A stretch of 64,000 bases of DNA from Amoebophrya sp. A120 (GCA_905178155.1 CAJINV010000006.1:4470339-4534338); one strand, 5' to 3'; positions 42,109-54,100 are shown, counted from the stretch's first letter. Numbers and translations are program-made. Notes: generated by a model not told the origin, from the letters alone.

Positions 42109-42363
42109 TATCAATTGCAAATATGTCTGGGTCTGGAAATTTGTGATGCAAGGAAGGGAATAGTGAAAGCACTGTAATGCGCTGCCGAGCATGACAAGTT
42201 TTGCTGTGGTTCTGAGTTGCGTACCCCGCATGAGAAACTGCGCCTTTATTGCATGACAGGCAAGAGGAGCTCTTCGCGGCCACGCAATACAGAGTTCAGA
42301 GTCGTGCCAGACTAGCATGACAAGTCTCGCAATCTCCCAGACCCAGACATATTTGCAGTGTGT
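42109..42363. mobile_element. family A element, reversed, intergenic
   Basis: Starts TATCAATTGCAAATATGTCT. TSD GTCTTG at 42103-42108 and 42364-42369. Confidence 0.88.
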
Positions 42364-42369
42364 GTCTTG

Positions 42370-43457
42370 ATTTTTACACACGACGACGCAGATGTTGAGA
42401 ACCGACGGACGTCCGGAATTCATTGTCGTGTCGGTCATCTTCTATGTGTTCGGCTCAGTACACGACTTAGAAGGTGTACTATTCATCTACTACAGATGAA
42501 CCCAACGTTCTTGTTTAGTCGCCTCTTCTGTTGCACGACTTGTCGACGTAGGATACTGATATAGCGATTCCTGGTTCATCGGTCTCGTTCGCGGTGTGCT
42601 TTTTGTCCTCTTAGTGGACCAAATTTTAACATGCGCTCTTTCGGTACTAGTTCGTTTTCCCGACGAGAATATTTTATTTGCTGTACGGTTGGCCTCGGTT
42701 CATCCTCTTATCTTGTCGCGCTGAACAAGGGACCTCATTTTTCCTATGACGCTGCGCCACCCCAACTTCGGTTCTGTAGTGTGTCTCGTCGTGATAATGA
42801 ACGCGTCGGTTTATTTACGAAGAAAGTGCTAGTGGAGTTTTCGTGCCGCGTGCATTGCTTTTTCATACAATGTCGGTCTGTCGTGATAGGATTTTATCCC
42901 TCGGCAGTTGTCTCGTACGAATCCGAAGAGGACTGCTCCACGGACCCCCGTATTTGGTCCTGCTCCAGTAAGCCAAAACAGGAGGCGTAAGAACTACACC
43001 ACGTCAGACGCTGACCGTGATTCAAGATAAAGGCGACGCGTCGCAACTCCTTCTTCCGATGGGCTGCTTTATTTTCAAAAAGGAAAACAATTTTAACAGC
43101 AACACGCCTGATCGGTTCCCCCCAAGAACCGGTGTTGTTTTGGTAATTTTCTCCCCTAAAAAACGAAGTCAACCTTCAATGTTTTTTCCTCATTTTTACA
43201 GTATGAATTTGTGAAGCATCAACTTTTTTTGTCAAGAATCTGCGTTCTCGCCCTGAAATTTTGTTTTCGAATTGCAACTTCTAAATTTACCAAATCGACA
43301 AGGAAGCTGAGGAGCCTGAAGAAGCTCGATCTAAGTATATGGACATTTGCACAACATCGACATCCAACAGTACCAGCTCAAGAACCCATTTAGGAGGACA
43401 GGCAGCAGCCCCAACATCATCACTCCCTGTAGTACCACCAGCGCGAGGACCTCGAAG
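42370..43457. other. intergenic region
   Basis: No introner or recognisable exon. Presumed 5' flank of the short family member at 43458. Confidence 0.4.
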
Positions 43458-45120
43458 ATGATGAAAACTGGCCCGATGAAGGTTTTCTGCTGGTGGGTGG
43501 CCTTGTATGGAAGCATCAGGATCGACATCGACAAAGGTGAAATAAGTACTTAGTTTGGGATGCATAAAATGCGACGCAAAAATTGCCTCTATTGCAGAGG
43601 ACAGAAGGGATGCGGATTGTAAGCCTGTTGAGGGGTAGAAATTGAGCCGCTAAAAAAAGTAGCATGACAAAATGCGTCTTCCTTACCCAAACAGCGCTGC
43701 AAACTGGATTTTAGGTCTGCCCAAATTTGTCATGCGCCACGTGAAAACTAGGCAACAACTGGTATCCGTTTTATGCATCACAAATTATTTCAAATTCAAC
43801 CCTGACGATTTCGATCCTGACACTTCCATACAATGAGCTGGGCAGGTCCCGTCTGCTTATCCTGTGCAAAAGTATCGTGCTCGTAGTAATTGCAAACATG
43901 CATTACAAATTTTGCTCTTAAGGTAAATCCGCATTACAAATTTTCTTTCTCATGCTGAGGAAATTTGTAATTCATTTATACGAGGAGTACGATACTTTTG
44001 CAATGCATACTGCTTTTCGGGGAGCAACCAGATGAACCTGGTCTCGTCCTTATCAAATGCAAATATGTCTGGGTCTGGAAACTTGTAATGCTGCGTCGGG
44101 AATAGTGGATGCTCTGTAATGCACAGCCAAGCATGAGAAATATCTGCGCTCCTTTGTGCTGCGTTTTTCGCATGACAAGCTGCGTTTTTGCATGAAAGGA
44201 AAAAGGGTCTCTTCTTGAACACGCATCACAAACTTTTGGGTCATGCCAGACAAGCATGACAAATCTCGGAAACGGAATCTTCCAGACCCAGACATTTTTG
44301 CATTTGATAGTTCTCGACAGGCAACAACATGTACGACACTGCACAACTCGACGCCCTTCCCCTTTATCGTATAGCATGAACGGCAATAGTACAACCATCA
44401 GCAACGTTGCCGGTTTTGCATGACAAATTTGCAGTGCAGTGTGCCGCTAGTTGGGGTCGTGCCAGAACTTGTCATGCAAACAGTGCCACGAGGCAAAAAA
44501 AGGGTGGAATGTGGATTGGGTACTGTTTTGCATGACAAATGAGGGGCAGGGGGGGTTGTGCACTGTCATATTAACATGCCGCTTTTATTCGTCGAGGCGG
44601 TGCGCAAGAAAGCGAGTCCTTCGCTTGTTGACCAAATGCATGGCTTTCGTCGCTTCTCGGGTAGGGGCACCAGCGCTTTGGACTTTGACAAGTGGTCGCA
44701 GATGACGACGCAGGAGCTGCCGGAAGAAGAACGTATCAACTGCAAAGGATTTGTTGACTTCGGTCGTGTGGTATCAAACGGAAAAATCCCCCCTCCCCAT
44801 ATCGAAAAGATATGTCTCCGAAAATTTGTGTTGCTGATTTGTGAAGACCACAAATCGGGTCTGCCTTGCAAGAAGGCCCACTCAGGCTGTCCGCCACGTT
44901 ATGGAGGCGAGTTGTAATGCTGTAAGGCATACAGGGTAGCCGGCTACCATGCTAGGCGCCTACACCAAAAGGCCCCCGCCTAGGCTCAGGATCTGCGTGC
45001 ATTCCTCTACTGCAGCACAAGTGTGCTTTTTTGTGTATCCAAATCCAGCATCAGCACTTTCGTTTTGATATGGGGAGGGGGGATTTTTCCCTTTGATATG
45101 TGGTCCTCTGGAATTTTTAA
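43458..45120 (+). CDS. short member of an unrecognised local gene family
   Basis: Exons about 43458-43505, 43836-43857, 44015-44050, 44315-44331, 44579-44771, 45104-45120 (about 110 residues). The start MMKTGPMKVFCWWVALSWAG could be a signal peptide. The segment NLVSSSTGNNMPLLFVEAVR aligns with SLIFLTGTGTNYMPLFVEAV of the gene at 55520, and MKVFCWWVAL aligns with AKLLYLWAAL there, so this is a paralogue of that gene's N-terminus that ends early (GRVVLWNF stop). The remaining part (FRRFSGRGTSALDFDKW) has no counterpart. It may be a truncated copy. Function unknown. Four to five introners of families I, B, A, J and D interrupt it. Confidence 0.65.
43506..43830. mobile_element. family I introner
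   Basis: Starts TATGGAAGCATCAGGATCGA and ends GATCCTGACACTTCCATA. TSD poor (CCTTG/CAATG). Confidence 0.82.
43858..44009. mobile_element. family B introner
   Basis: TSD CTGCT at 43853-43857 and 44010-44014. Confidence 0.92.
44051..44309. mobile_element. family A introner, reversed
   Basis: TSD GTCCT/GTTCT at 44046-44050 and 44310-44314. Confidence 0.88.
44332..44573. mobile_element. family J introner
   Basis: Starts TACGACACTGCACAACTCGA and ends GGTTGTGCACTGTCATA plus TTA. TSD ACATG at 44327-44331 and 44574-44578. Confidence 0.85.
44772..45098. mobile_element. family D introner
   Basis: Starts TATCAAACGGAAAAATCCCC. TSD TGTGG at 44767-44771 and 45099-45103. Confidence 0.92.
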
Positions 45121-45416
45121 AATACCGGAACCGGGATTGCACGACGGCTTGCCTCCGTGTATTAAGATCTGTATGATTTTTGCATGACACGTGAGAACGC
45201 GACCGCGTTTGTCATGCAGAAACTACGCAGGTAGAGTTGCAGTTTCAGTGGAAGCGCACGCTGCGAGTGGGAATAGTAAAAAGCGTCAAGAAGTTGCTGC
45301 ACAGAGAGCTCTAGTGCGTCTGCGTCTGGTGTTGAAGATGGACATGTTTGTATAAAATATGTAGGTTTATGTCGCTGTAGAGTTGTTGAAAATGCTGATT
45401 AAGATTAAGAGCAGTG

Positions 45417-45448
45417 TCGTGTTTGGTCGTGCTGCCCGTCAAGAAGTA
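45417..45448. repeat. 32-bp repeat shared with 51155-51186
   Basis: Identical 32-bp sequence (TCGTGTTTGGTCGTGCTGCC ...). Both copies lie downstream of stop codons of related genes (45120 and 51138). Confidence 0.9.
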
Positions 45449-45580
45449 CTTAAGTATGATCGGGTCGTCGTCCCGTTTATTCACAATCCTCGTCGGGCCA
45501 AGAACTCCGTCCAGAGGACCGAAAGATCACTTCTTTTGTTATTTTGCAGTTGATACTATGTGAAACTGAAAGCGGAGAAG

Positions 45581-45965
45581 TATGGAAGTGTCAGGTTATT
45601 TGAAATCGATTATAAAGTTGAAGAGATTTATTTGTGATGCACAAAATCGACACCGGAATCGGTTGGACTTCAAATTTCTAACCATACGCGGCGCGTTACA
45701 AATTTTGGAAACACCTCCCAAATCCAACCTGTCATTGACTGTTTGGGGCAAAGAATACTGCTTAATATTTTGTCACGCTCCGTCGCAGCTTTGACCCCCA
45801 ACATCACCCCATCAAACAGGCGTAGGACAATTATCGGCCTTCTCACTTGATGCCATCCCTGCATGGCGGGCAGTCTGTGTCTGGCATCTTCTCATGTACC
45901 GCAAATTACTTATTTATAACTACTACACTTACGCCCCTGCCAATTTCGAGCCTGGCGCTTCCATA
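45581..45965. mobile_element. family I element
   Basis: Starts TATGGAAGTGTCAGGTTATT and ends TTCGAGCCTGGCGCTTCCATA in part. GAAG precedes it and GAAGC follows 4 bases after its end. Confidence 0.78.
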
Positions 45966-46230
45966 TTACGAAGCTCGAGGGGAAAGCGAGAATCAGCCGC
46001 CCGCATCGTGGTCAGGCTGGTTGCAGAAGCAGACTTTCGGACCGCTCGAATTGTCTCTGGCAGGACTTGTAGCAACCGAATTCGCCCTCGGGGCCTGGGC
46101 GAACGAGCTCGGAGCTTTCGACGACTTCAAAACTCGTGCGGCCGCGAGTTATGTCCCGCTTACGGTGTTTTTGCAATCGGATCTGTGTGAGCATATAGTT
46201 GTATATGCAGGCGGCAAAACAACATAGTAC
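45966..46230 (+). CDS. C-terminal fragment, possibly of the same local family
   Basis: One open exon reads GESENQPPASWSGWLQKQTF, then SLAGLVATEFALGAWANELG and VPLTVFLQSDLCEHI, ending at TAG 46225-46227. VPLTVFLQSDLCEHI is reminiscent of CPIVTFLQVKLYGTI in the gene at 60445. Upstream only a short piece (45558-45580) lies between two elements. No start codon was found. Possibly a relic of a family member. Confidence 0.4.
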
Positions 46231-47245
46231 AACAACTTCGTTGCCGCGCAAACGAAACACGATTTGGATCTGGGTCCTCTAGCCCATCCTCATCTTCAAA
46301 AAACATGGAAGAACACGTCGCGGCTGTGGAAACCACAGCTCTGTCTGCTCAAGGTGGAACCACCAACATCTCTTCAAGAAATGTTCGTTTCCTGTGCTTC
46401 GGAGGTGTGAGCAAATAGTTCCATCTATGATCATGGATGATGATGCATGCATCAAGAGACGCGGCTGCCCAGCAGATTAAGATGTCGTTGTAACAGTTGA
46501 GATTGTAAAAGCACCTGAGCGAGCTATAGAGTCTGGAATTCCATGCCGTTTTGGAAGAAAGTGAAAAACGAAGAGACTTTCAAGTCGATGCTCGAAAACA
46601 TGACCACGGTTGCGGAGGAGACATTGGACGACGTGACCAACCTGCCTGTTCCGCAAGCCGGGAAGCCTTTCACGGGAAACCAAGATGCGGACAAAATGGG
46701 GGAACTCGCAGCAAAGATGGCGGATTTGCAAGCGCAGGCGAAGAAGGTCGCGGACTTTTTCGACTGGAATCCTTGCTCCGGACCTGATGCTGCCACCTGT
46801 GCGAAAGATGAGTGGTTTGAAAAAACTGAAGCCGGCGCTGCTCCGCACCAGGCCCTTGTGAAGAACGCTGAGTTGCTGAACGCCGGCCTCAAGATTCTGT
46901 GAGAGGGGCTGGGTCTCGTGACCCTGGAACAACAAGGAGATACTACTACGTCGGTGGAGCCGGAGACCATGAACGCTCAAAAACTGCAGGAATTCTGGAA
47001 CTTCGAGGACCGCCAACTGGAGTCTGACCTCCGGGATGTGATCGCGATTTTGAAACACTTTCCGGGGGTTCTGCGGAAGTCGAAGACCGACGAAGACGTG
47101 GCGAGCATGCCGCGTGTAAATCTCAGCTTGGGGGAAGTCGGTATTTTGCAACTTAGTATCCGGCGATCTCTGGAGGATTTCGAAAAAATGTGGAGGAAGG
47201 TGGTTGACGATTTGCGTACAATCAAGAACTCTGGCAAACAGGAGG

Positions 47246-48044
47246 TATGATCCAGGAAAAGATTTAAACTGTGCTAGTGCAGATTTGTTGTGTAGAAGTC
47301 CTCGTGAAGAAGATGTTGACGAGCATGCTCACCAAGACGTTTTTTCTTCGCGTTCGCATGAGGAAGGCGAAGGCACCCACTTCGGTAGTGAGTGAGTCAG
47401 CGACATAAAATTATACCCTCGAAGAAGCATGATGAAGGCGCAAAGAGTATTTTTAAAACCTGCAATGATGTGAAGACTTGTACGTAAGTAGCTGCCACAT
47501 CTCCTCGGTATGTTGAGAAAAAACTAACATGGCGAGGACGTATGTGACGCAGACGCACACTTATCGAAGAGTGCGTCATGTACTAGGTATAAATAAACGT
47601 TGTGTGTCATCTTCTTGCAGCATCGTCTGTGACTGCAACTACAGAAACCTGCACTGGGCCAGTTTTTGTCGTGCATAAGTGCGGCTAGTGGCATATCACA
47701 TGTAAAAACGTAGTACCCAGCATCCCCCATCAATAGTCAACATGCCACTCTTGCTAATACACAAGTCCAGAATTATTTGTGGCTGTTGTGCACCATGGCA
47801 TTGGCAACTGGAACTTTGAGATTTACTATATAGTCTCGCTGTGGCTTCTTGCCAATATGCAGTCGTCTTGATCAATAACAAGTGCAGCAGGAAGACCGAT
47901 TTCATTTCCCAGAGAGCATTCGATGAAAATGGCTCTCCTGTGGCTTCGCATATGATCAAACGCATATTATTTTGAAGGGCATGCAGATTGATTATTTCCT
48001 TCACAGAGATGGAGTCGCGGGCTGGTCGTTTTTACTTTATGATA
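47246..48044. other. long intron with family C-like remnants
   Basis: Removal joins GKQE-VADAEVLYTGL in frame. From about 47694 (TATCACATGTAAAAACGTAG) to 48044 (TTTTTACTTTATGATA) it resembles family C. The left 450 bp hold the dispersed repeat at 47371. Flanking repeat AGG only. Confidence 0.6.
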
Positions 48045-48195
48045 AGGTAGCAGACGCTGAGGTCCTCTACACGGGCCTGCAAGGCATGCACATGATTGTC
48101 GATGAATACCCGGAGTTGTGGGACAACCCGGATGATGTCACGCGGAACAAGTTGGAAGCGTTAGAAAAACTGCGCAGAGAACTAGGGGAGAAAAG

Positions 48196-49043
48196 TTTTG
48201 CCATCTCTACAAAAAGTTGACCCCCCCAGAACACGCGAAAAGAAGAAGTCGCGTCTTTGGGGCTTTGAGCTTTTTCTTTTTGTTTTTTCAGGCAGTCGGC
48301 GGCGTCGCGCAGCCACCCCCAATCGCCTGGGTCCGCCTGGGCCGCCGTGGTTTGCGGCTGCTTCGGTTGTCGGGGCTTCTTGGAGTCTTGCTTCACATGT
48401 GCCGGCCGTGCAAGGCGAGGGGGCCCCCGCTGTGAGCGCGCAGCCCTTAGCAAGGCTTTAGAATTTCTGCTAATCGCCGCTGTCGGTGGCGCTTGCGGGT
48501 TCCCGCGGCGAGAGTGTTCGAAACAATAAGAAAGCGCCCGCAGATTTCGCCCTGCCCGACCCCCGAAGGGGGTGGGCTAGGGCGGTCGGTTTTGGGGGTG
48601 CTTCAAATCGCCGGATCCTATAGGGGAGAAGGGGGTCGCTTTTGGGGCTCGTTTTTGGGGGTGGCTTCTGGGGCTCTCGTTGTTGGCAAGTGCGGCCTCC
48701 TAGGTCTGACGCTTCCCGCCAGACCGATCGGGCCACAACGTGACTGGACTAACTTGATGCGCCCGCCGCGCTGCGTCGGTCCTGGGATCATTGGGCCGAT
48801 TGCCTGACCGCCTTCGGCACCTGGGGAACACGGGGGGGCGAGCACCCGGCGGCGCCGCTCGCTCCTGCCCAATGGCTTCCGGCGGAAGTTCCTATTGATG
48901 TGAAACGCAACAGCCGCAAGCCAAATTTGCAGGAGCTGCGGAGCCCGCAAGCGGTCTGTCAAATAGGGCGAGACCCCCAAAAACAACTTTTTTTTTTCGC
49001 GGGCGTGTTCTGGGGGGGTCAACTTTTTGTAGAGATGGCAAAA
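48196..49043. mobile_element. GC-rich element with perfect 41-bp inverted repeats, acting as an intron
   Basis: Arms 48196-48236 and 49003-49043 are exact inverted repeats starting TTTTGCCATCTCTACAAAAA; imperfect similarity extends outwards to about 48184 and 49055. The body is GC-rich and lacks the introner core word. Flanking coding DNA is open on both sides (LRRELGEK / SALKETN), and alignment with the 55520 gene shows it interrupts the CDS. Confidence 0.88.
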
Positions 49044-49203
49044 TTTTTCTGCCCTAAAAGAAACCAACATATGTGATTCCAAACTGCAACCACATTCTGA
49101 CCGATCCTTCCTGGAATCCTCAATCCACTGTGACTTGAACTCGCTGGAAGACCGCCTTGGTGAAGCCTTCGTAGCTCTCGGGGATTCGTACCATCCTTTT
49201 CAA

Positions 49204-49535
49204 TATCCAGTGCAGCAAAAGCAAATGTGTTTGGGTCTGGAAAGTGAGTTGTGATGCATGTCAGTGAATAAGAATAGCCACACTTCTGAAAAATGTAGCG
49301 CCAACCATCACTTTTAGTTTCTTTTCGTGGCTCCTTTGTCGTGGAGTTGTGTATTTCGTATGAAAATATATAAACTGCGTTGTTGCATGACAGACTAGAG
49401 GAGCTTGTTTTCGTGCTGGCCACGCGAAAATACAGAGCACCTCCGTGCAGGCAACATGCGTCGAGACTAGCATGAAAAATTTCGCAACTACCTGCTTTCA
49501 GTCCCAGAGTAGATAAGTGATATTTGCAATGCATA
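49204..49535. mobile_element. family A introner (diverged)
   Basis: Starts TATCCAGTGCAGCAAAAGCA and ends TGATATTTGCAATGCATA. TSD TTCAA at 49199-49203 and 49536-49540. Confidence 0.88.
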
Positions 49536-49846
49536 TTCAACTTCCAGCGTTTGATGACAATTACGATCCGTCCGCTCCCGCACGACCCGTTTCGGGTACT
49601 AGTGCTTTTGCGGACGATCGTGGAGCTGCAAAAACCGCATCGGGGGAAGCAGGTGCAGCAGCAGCAAGTCCTCTTCCTCTGAGTGCGACTGCGACACTAC
49701 TGCCAGCAGCGGCCAGCACCGCAGGAGCTGGAGCTCTTGCCGCTGCACCACCGGCAGGGCGTCCAGGTCGTGCTGTTCCGGAAACGAAAGCAGCTGGTGA
49801 CACGCAAGCCATGGGGGATGACGCGAAGAAACCAACAGCTGCCCCT

Positions 49847-50131
49847 TTTTATCCAGCAGTGCAAATTTGTTGATGTCTGTACCTGTTGCAAGGAGATGGA
49901 GCGTGCGCTTGCTTGTTTTAGTTTTACTCGTTGTAGCTTTGGATCATGATCTTCACACGATCGACCCATGTTGAGTCCACCCCGGAAGGCACATCACAAA
50001 AGTAATCTGATATAGCATCTTTACAGGAGGTCTGGTTTGTTGATGTTGTGTGACCCAAAGAAGTTACTGGCCGTGCCGGTGGAACTAATAATTGCACCAG
50101 AACCGCAGATCATTGATGTTTGCAATGCATA
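49847..50131. mobile_element. family A introner (diverged)
   Basis: TSD CCCCT at 49842-49846 and 50132-50136. Ends GATGTTTGCAATGCATA. Frame: KPTAAPAAAS. Confidence 0.85.
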
Positions 50132-50184
50132 CCCCTGCAGCTGCATCTCCCGGGGCCCCTGCAGCAGGTCCACTCACGACCGGG

Positions 50185-50460
50185 GGCGACCGTCGACCGC
50201 CGGGCGGGGCTCACGTCGCCCCACCACGAGCTTCCCCAGGAGAAGCTGCTTCAGCAGGAAGTCGAAGTTCTACACCAGCCACGGTCGCAGCAGGCACGTC
50301 CGCAATGTCCGCGGCACCACAAGGCGACCGTCGACCGCCGGGCGGGGCTCACGTCGCCCCACCACGAGCTTCCCCAGGAGAAGCTGCTTCAGCAGGAAGT
50401 CGAAGTTCTACACCAGCCACGGTCGCAGCAGGCACGTCCGCAATGTCCGCGGCACCACAA
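50185..50460 (+). repeat. perfect in-frame 138-bp tandem duplication
   Basis: Copies 50185-50322 and 50323-50460 appear identical. Each encodes 46 residues rich in Ala, Pro, Ser and Gly (start GDRRPPGGAHVAPPRASPGE). Confidence 0.95.
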
Positions 50461-50785
50461 GGTCGTGGACTTCTTGTACCACCCGCACCATCTACAACTG
50501 CAGCGCCATCTAGTACTCCAACTACACCAGCCACGCCAGCGCCTGCCGTCGGGCGGGCTGCAGCCGCGCCAGGACAACTTCGAGGTGCTGGTGCACCAGC
50601 AACAACGGCAGTCGCGATGATGTTGACCCCAGCAGCCGCGGCTCCCGGGGCGAAGTTCCAGATGTCGCCGGCGGCTTCCAGCCCTTCCACCGTAGTTCCT
50701 GGTGCCGCGACCACAGGAGCTGCTTCCACGACGACCAAACAAGCCCCCGCACCAGGACAACATCAAGTTGTTTCCACACCAGAAC

Positions 50786-50927
50786 TATGAACTGCAAGAG
50801 TATCGTACTATGTATAAATGCAAGTCTTGCACTTTTACAAATATTTTTCTTAATGTAAAATTTCTCATGCTGAGAATGAAAATTTGTAATGCATTTATAC
50901 GATAATGCGATACTTTTGCAGTTCATA
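50786..50927. mobile_element. family B introner
   Basis: Starts TATGAACTGCAAGAGTATCG. TSD AGAAC at 50781-50785 and 50928-50932. Confidence 0.92.
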
Positions 50928-51138
50928 AGAACAAGGACCTCCTGCGGCTGCGCCTGCTGGTGCAGCTGCAGGAGTATCTTCGACAATGCCTCCAGCAGCT
51001 GGCGCTCCTGGAGGCGGTGGCGCCGGTGCAGCACAACAACCGCAGCAAGCAGCTGACGTGCGGGTTCTCCACCAGATGACGTGCCCCCGCCTGAAAAAGC
51101 TGCTTCCGGCGGCGACGGGTCATGCGCGGACTGCCTGA

Positions 51139-54100
51139 TGGAAGATGCATAAAATCGTGTTTGGTCGTGCTGCCCGTCAAGAAGTATTAAACTGGTGTTC
51201 ACGGGGCGGGGGTGGGCTCCTTTTCAGCGTTAATGCTTCGACCACAATCAGACTTCCACACTTTCAACGAAGAAAATGCACTTCACATTGTTCCCTGACG
51301 TTTACATATTTGTCGCAGATAATGAAAATAAAGATTTGCTTCGAGTTTTTTTTTGTTTAAGAATCCCGCGCGGAGCCCGCGCGTGCAAACACGCACTATA
51401 GATAGATAGATAGAATCAGTATAGCTGAAGCTGATTCCAAATATTCCTGTTTCTCATGCAAAAAAGCAATTTGCATGCTTTCCAATTATTCCAAAATTGA
51501 AGTTTAAGTAGAGTCAATCAGTATGTTGTAAACGTTCTGGCCAACAGCAACATGAACATGATGAATTAGAATTACTATGCTTGTATAATTAAATAAAGAC
51601 TGCTGACAAGCACTTACAAGTTTCCAATCTGATATTATAATAAACTCCGATGCTGTATTGAGTTTTCTCGTAGAAGATACATTTCATCCGTTGCCACGGG
51701 ATGAACACGAAGGGATTGAAGGTTGGACGCGACTAGCACGGCGACATCAATGGAATTCGTTTCTTTCATGAGGAGGATACCTATGGAAAACAAAGACGGA
51801 ATGAAATTGAAAATGAAAAAAAACTACAATCGTGCTCTCGCTCTGTTGTCCGAACTACTACAATTATAACATAATTTCAATTTGAGCAGCCTAATGCAAC
51901 TGACTGGTTTGTTGCACCCCAAGTATATCAATCGTGATGTTATTGTAGGCCTACTAGTACTCGCGATCAGCTCGATCGAATTCTCTTGGTTGATATTCTC
52001 GAATTATTTCGCGGTATCCTACTGGTCGCCGATGATGAAGATTTGTCTTACATGCCGCGTGCGCTCGGTTTATTGTCGTCAACGAGGTACTAGAAGAACG
52101 TCAGTCGGTTCTCGGAAACGACCAAAAAATGCCTGCACTCTGTCGGTCTTCGTCGTCAGCTTTCTTCGGACCACACCCTTTGAGGTGCGACGACGTAAGA
52201 CTACTTGGCGCGGAAGAAAACCGTAAGTAATTTACAATTTGTTTTTGTTACATCTCTTTTATTTTAATTTTGCACGACGTCTCAGTGTCAGTACTCTAAG
52301 TCTAATCAGTATGTAGAAGCTTGGGCTTCTCTATCTTCGGTTGACGACTGCACGCGCACCTTCCGTCTCGCGAGCGTCTGGCGACTGCGATTGTTTCAAG
52401 GGCCACTTTTAATGGTGAACCATACAACTCGTTCGGTATAGTTGCATAGCTACTTCTTTTTACCACGTTGTAGATTCAAGTACGTAGTGAAACTCTGGCT
52501 ACATCGCTCTGTTCAAATCGTCGGTGTTTTAGTTGTTTTCCCCTTTTCATCTCGATCGGTGCACGAACTCGTCCTCTTAACACGAAGGAAAGCTTCATGA
52601 TTGATGTGTTGATGTTGCCATTTTCTCGGTGTGGTACTTTTTCTGGTCGTCAAGATTTTTTCCTCGGTTCATATTATATTTCAACGACTGTGTCGTGTCG
52701 CTGGTGTTACCGCGAGAGGATTTGTTCTTCGGTAGTAGCAACAGACGGAGACAGCGCCCACGTCCTGGATCTGCGCCTGAGCAGTTGGCGTCGTGGTAAG
52801 AAAATGAAAAACATAAAAGAACTCGTCAAACACCCGCGGTGATTCAAACCTGCGCGCCGTCGCAACTATACCTCTTCCAACGTTCTGCTTTTGTACTTCC
52901 ATGAACTGACAGCAACGCCTGCGATTGATCTTTATTTATGGTCAAAACGGTGGTAGCAATAATACATTTGCAGGACTTGCTGGGGACTTGCAAAAAACTT
53001 GCGCAAGTCTAGCAATTTGCCCCATCCCGAAACGGCGAAAACACTTGCGCAGCGCCCCCTTCTCCGCCAATTGCAATGTCCTGGAAAAACTTGCGCGAAC
53101 GACAGCGCGCGCGCAGCAAATTTCTGTGGAAAACGCTTGCGGCGACGGAGGACTGTGGCAATTTGAGAACTCCAAAAAAACTTGTGACTGCGCGCATTTT
53201 CGTGCGGTTCTTTCTTTTCGAAAACGCTTGCTGGGCTGCGTCGTTCACTGCGACTCAGCCCTCCGGAAAACACTGCCGGCCCTACCGCAGTCGGCGCTTT
53301 TTTGGCGCCTCGCTGACACGGTTTCTTGGCTTTGGCAGGGCCGTCAGTTCTCCGTTGTTTCGCCCATTTCGGAACCGCCTCCGTTTGCAAGGGCGCGCGT
53401 AGGCGTGGATGTGTCCCGATTCCTCGCGCGCTGGTATGGTCGCCACAGGCTCTCCTCTCTGGCCCTTGCTTATTCTTCTTTCGACAGACCGACGAAGCTT
53501 TTGGCTTCAGCTACCACATGTCTCTTCGCAAATGCCCCGCCATCTGATAGGGAGAGCCCTTTGCCTGTGCCTGGGTTTGACTTCGGGGTCAGCTGTGCAA
53601 TGGGAAAGCCCTCCGAGGGACAGGCGGCGAGCATGTGTCCCGAAGCTGCGCAGGATGTTGTCGCGGAGGCCTCTTCGCCCTGTATGAGTCATAGCGTGTT
53701 GCCTAATCAATATCATTCCATCCCGACGGCAGAGTGCGAGCCGCACCGGCCAAGTTGGCCCGCCAACGCTTGCCGCGCGAGATGAAGAATTTCGGTGGCG
53801 CCGGGGCTTCCGGCAGGCGAGAGCCCGCCGACCTCGCAGCCACTGCGCCGTCCTGTTTATGTTTTTGCACTTCCATGAACCGACAGCAACGCCCATGATT
53901 GATCTTTATTTCTCTCCCCCACCGGTGTTGTCTTGGTTAATTATTTGCTTCTCTTTCCCCCTTCAAGTTCAACTTTCATTCCTATTTTCAACGACCGTTG
54001 TAGAAGCCCTATCATTTCTATTCAAAATACGAGTATACTGAAACTATTAAAAAGAAAAACGACTCATAAAAATCTGGACGAAGAACACACTGAAACTTTG

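Larger units (their letters stand above)
46543..51138 (+). pseudogene. paralogue of the 55520 gene with an in-frame TGA
   Basis: Exons 46543-47245, about 48048-48190, about 49050-49203, 49541-49846, 50137-50785, 50933-51138. The first exon stays open from 46543 to 47245 except for one TGA at 46900-46902. The paralogue at 55520 has Trp (TGG, 57838-57840) at the same site: LKIL-stop-EGLGL versus VVLWEALGL. Other matches: ESDLRDVIAILKHFPGVLR with ESDLENVVAILKNFPEVLR; LSLGEVGILQLSIRRSL with LSAGETSILQVAIERAM; YDPSAPARP with YDPSAPAHD. The second half is Pro/Ala/Gly-rich with a perfect 138-bp tandem duplication, ending at TGA 51136-51138. All downstream exons remain open and introns can still be removed in frame, so this is a very recent pseudogene, a sequencing error or a recoded stop. 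Function unknown. Confidence 0.68.

Noticed and set aside
51398-51416. (GATA)n microsatellite
   Set aside because: Only about four units; ordinary simple repeat.
52925-53785. A 286-residue open frame
   Set aside because: It spans the GC-rich block and one copy of the flanking repeat; other frames are open too, and no motif or splice context supports it.
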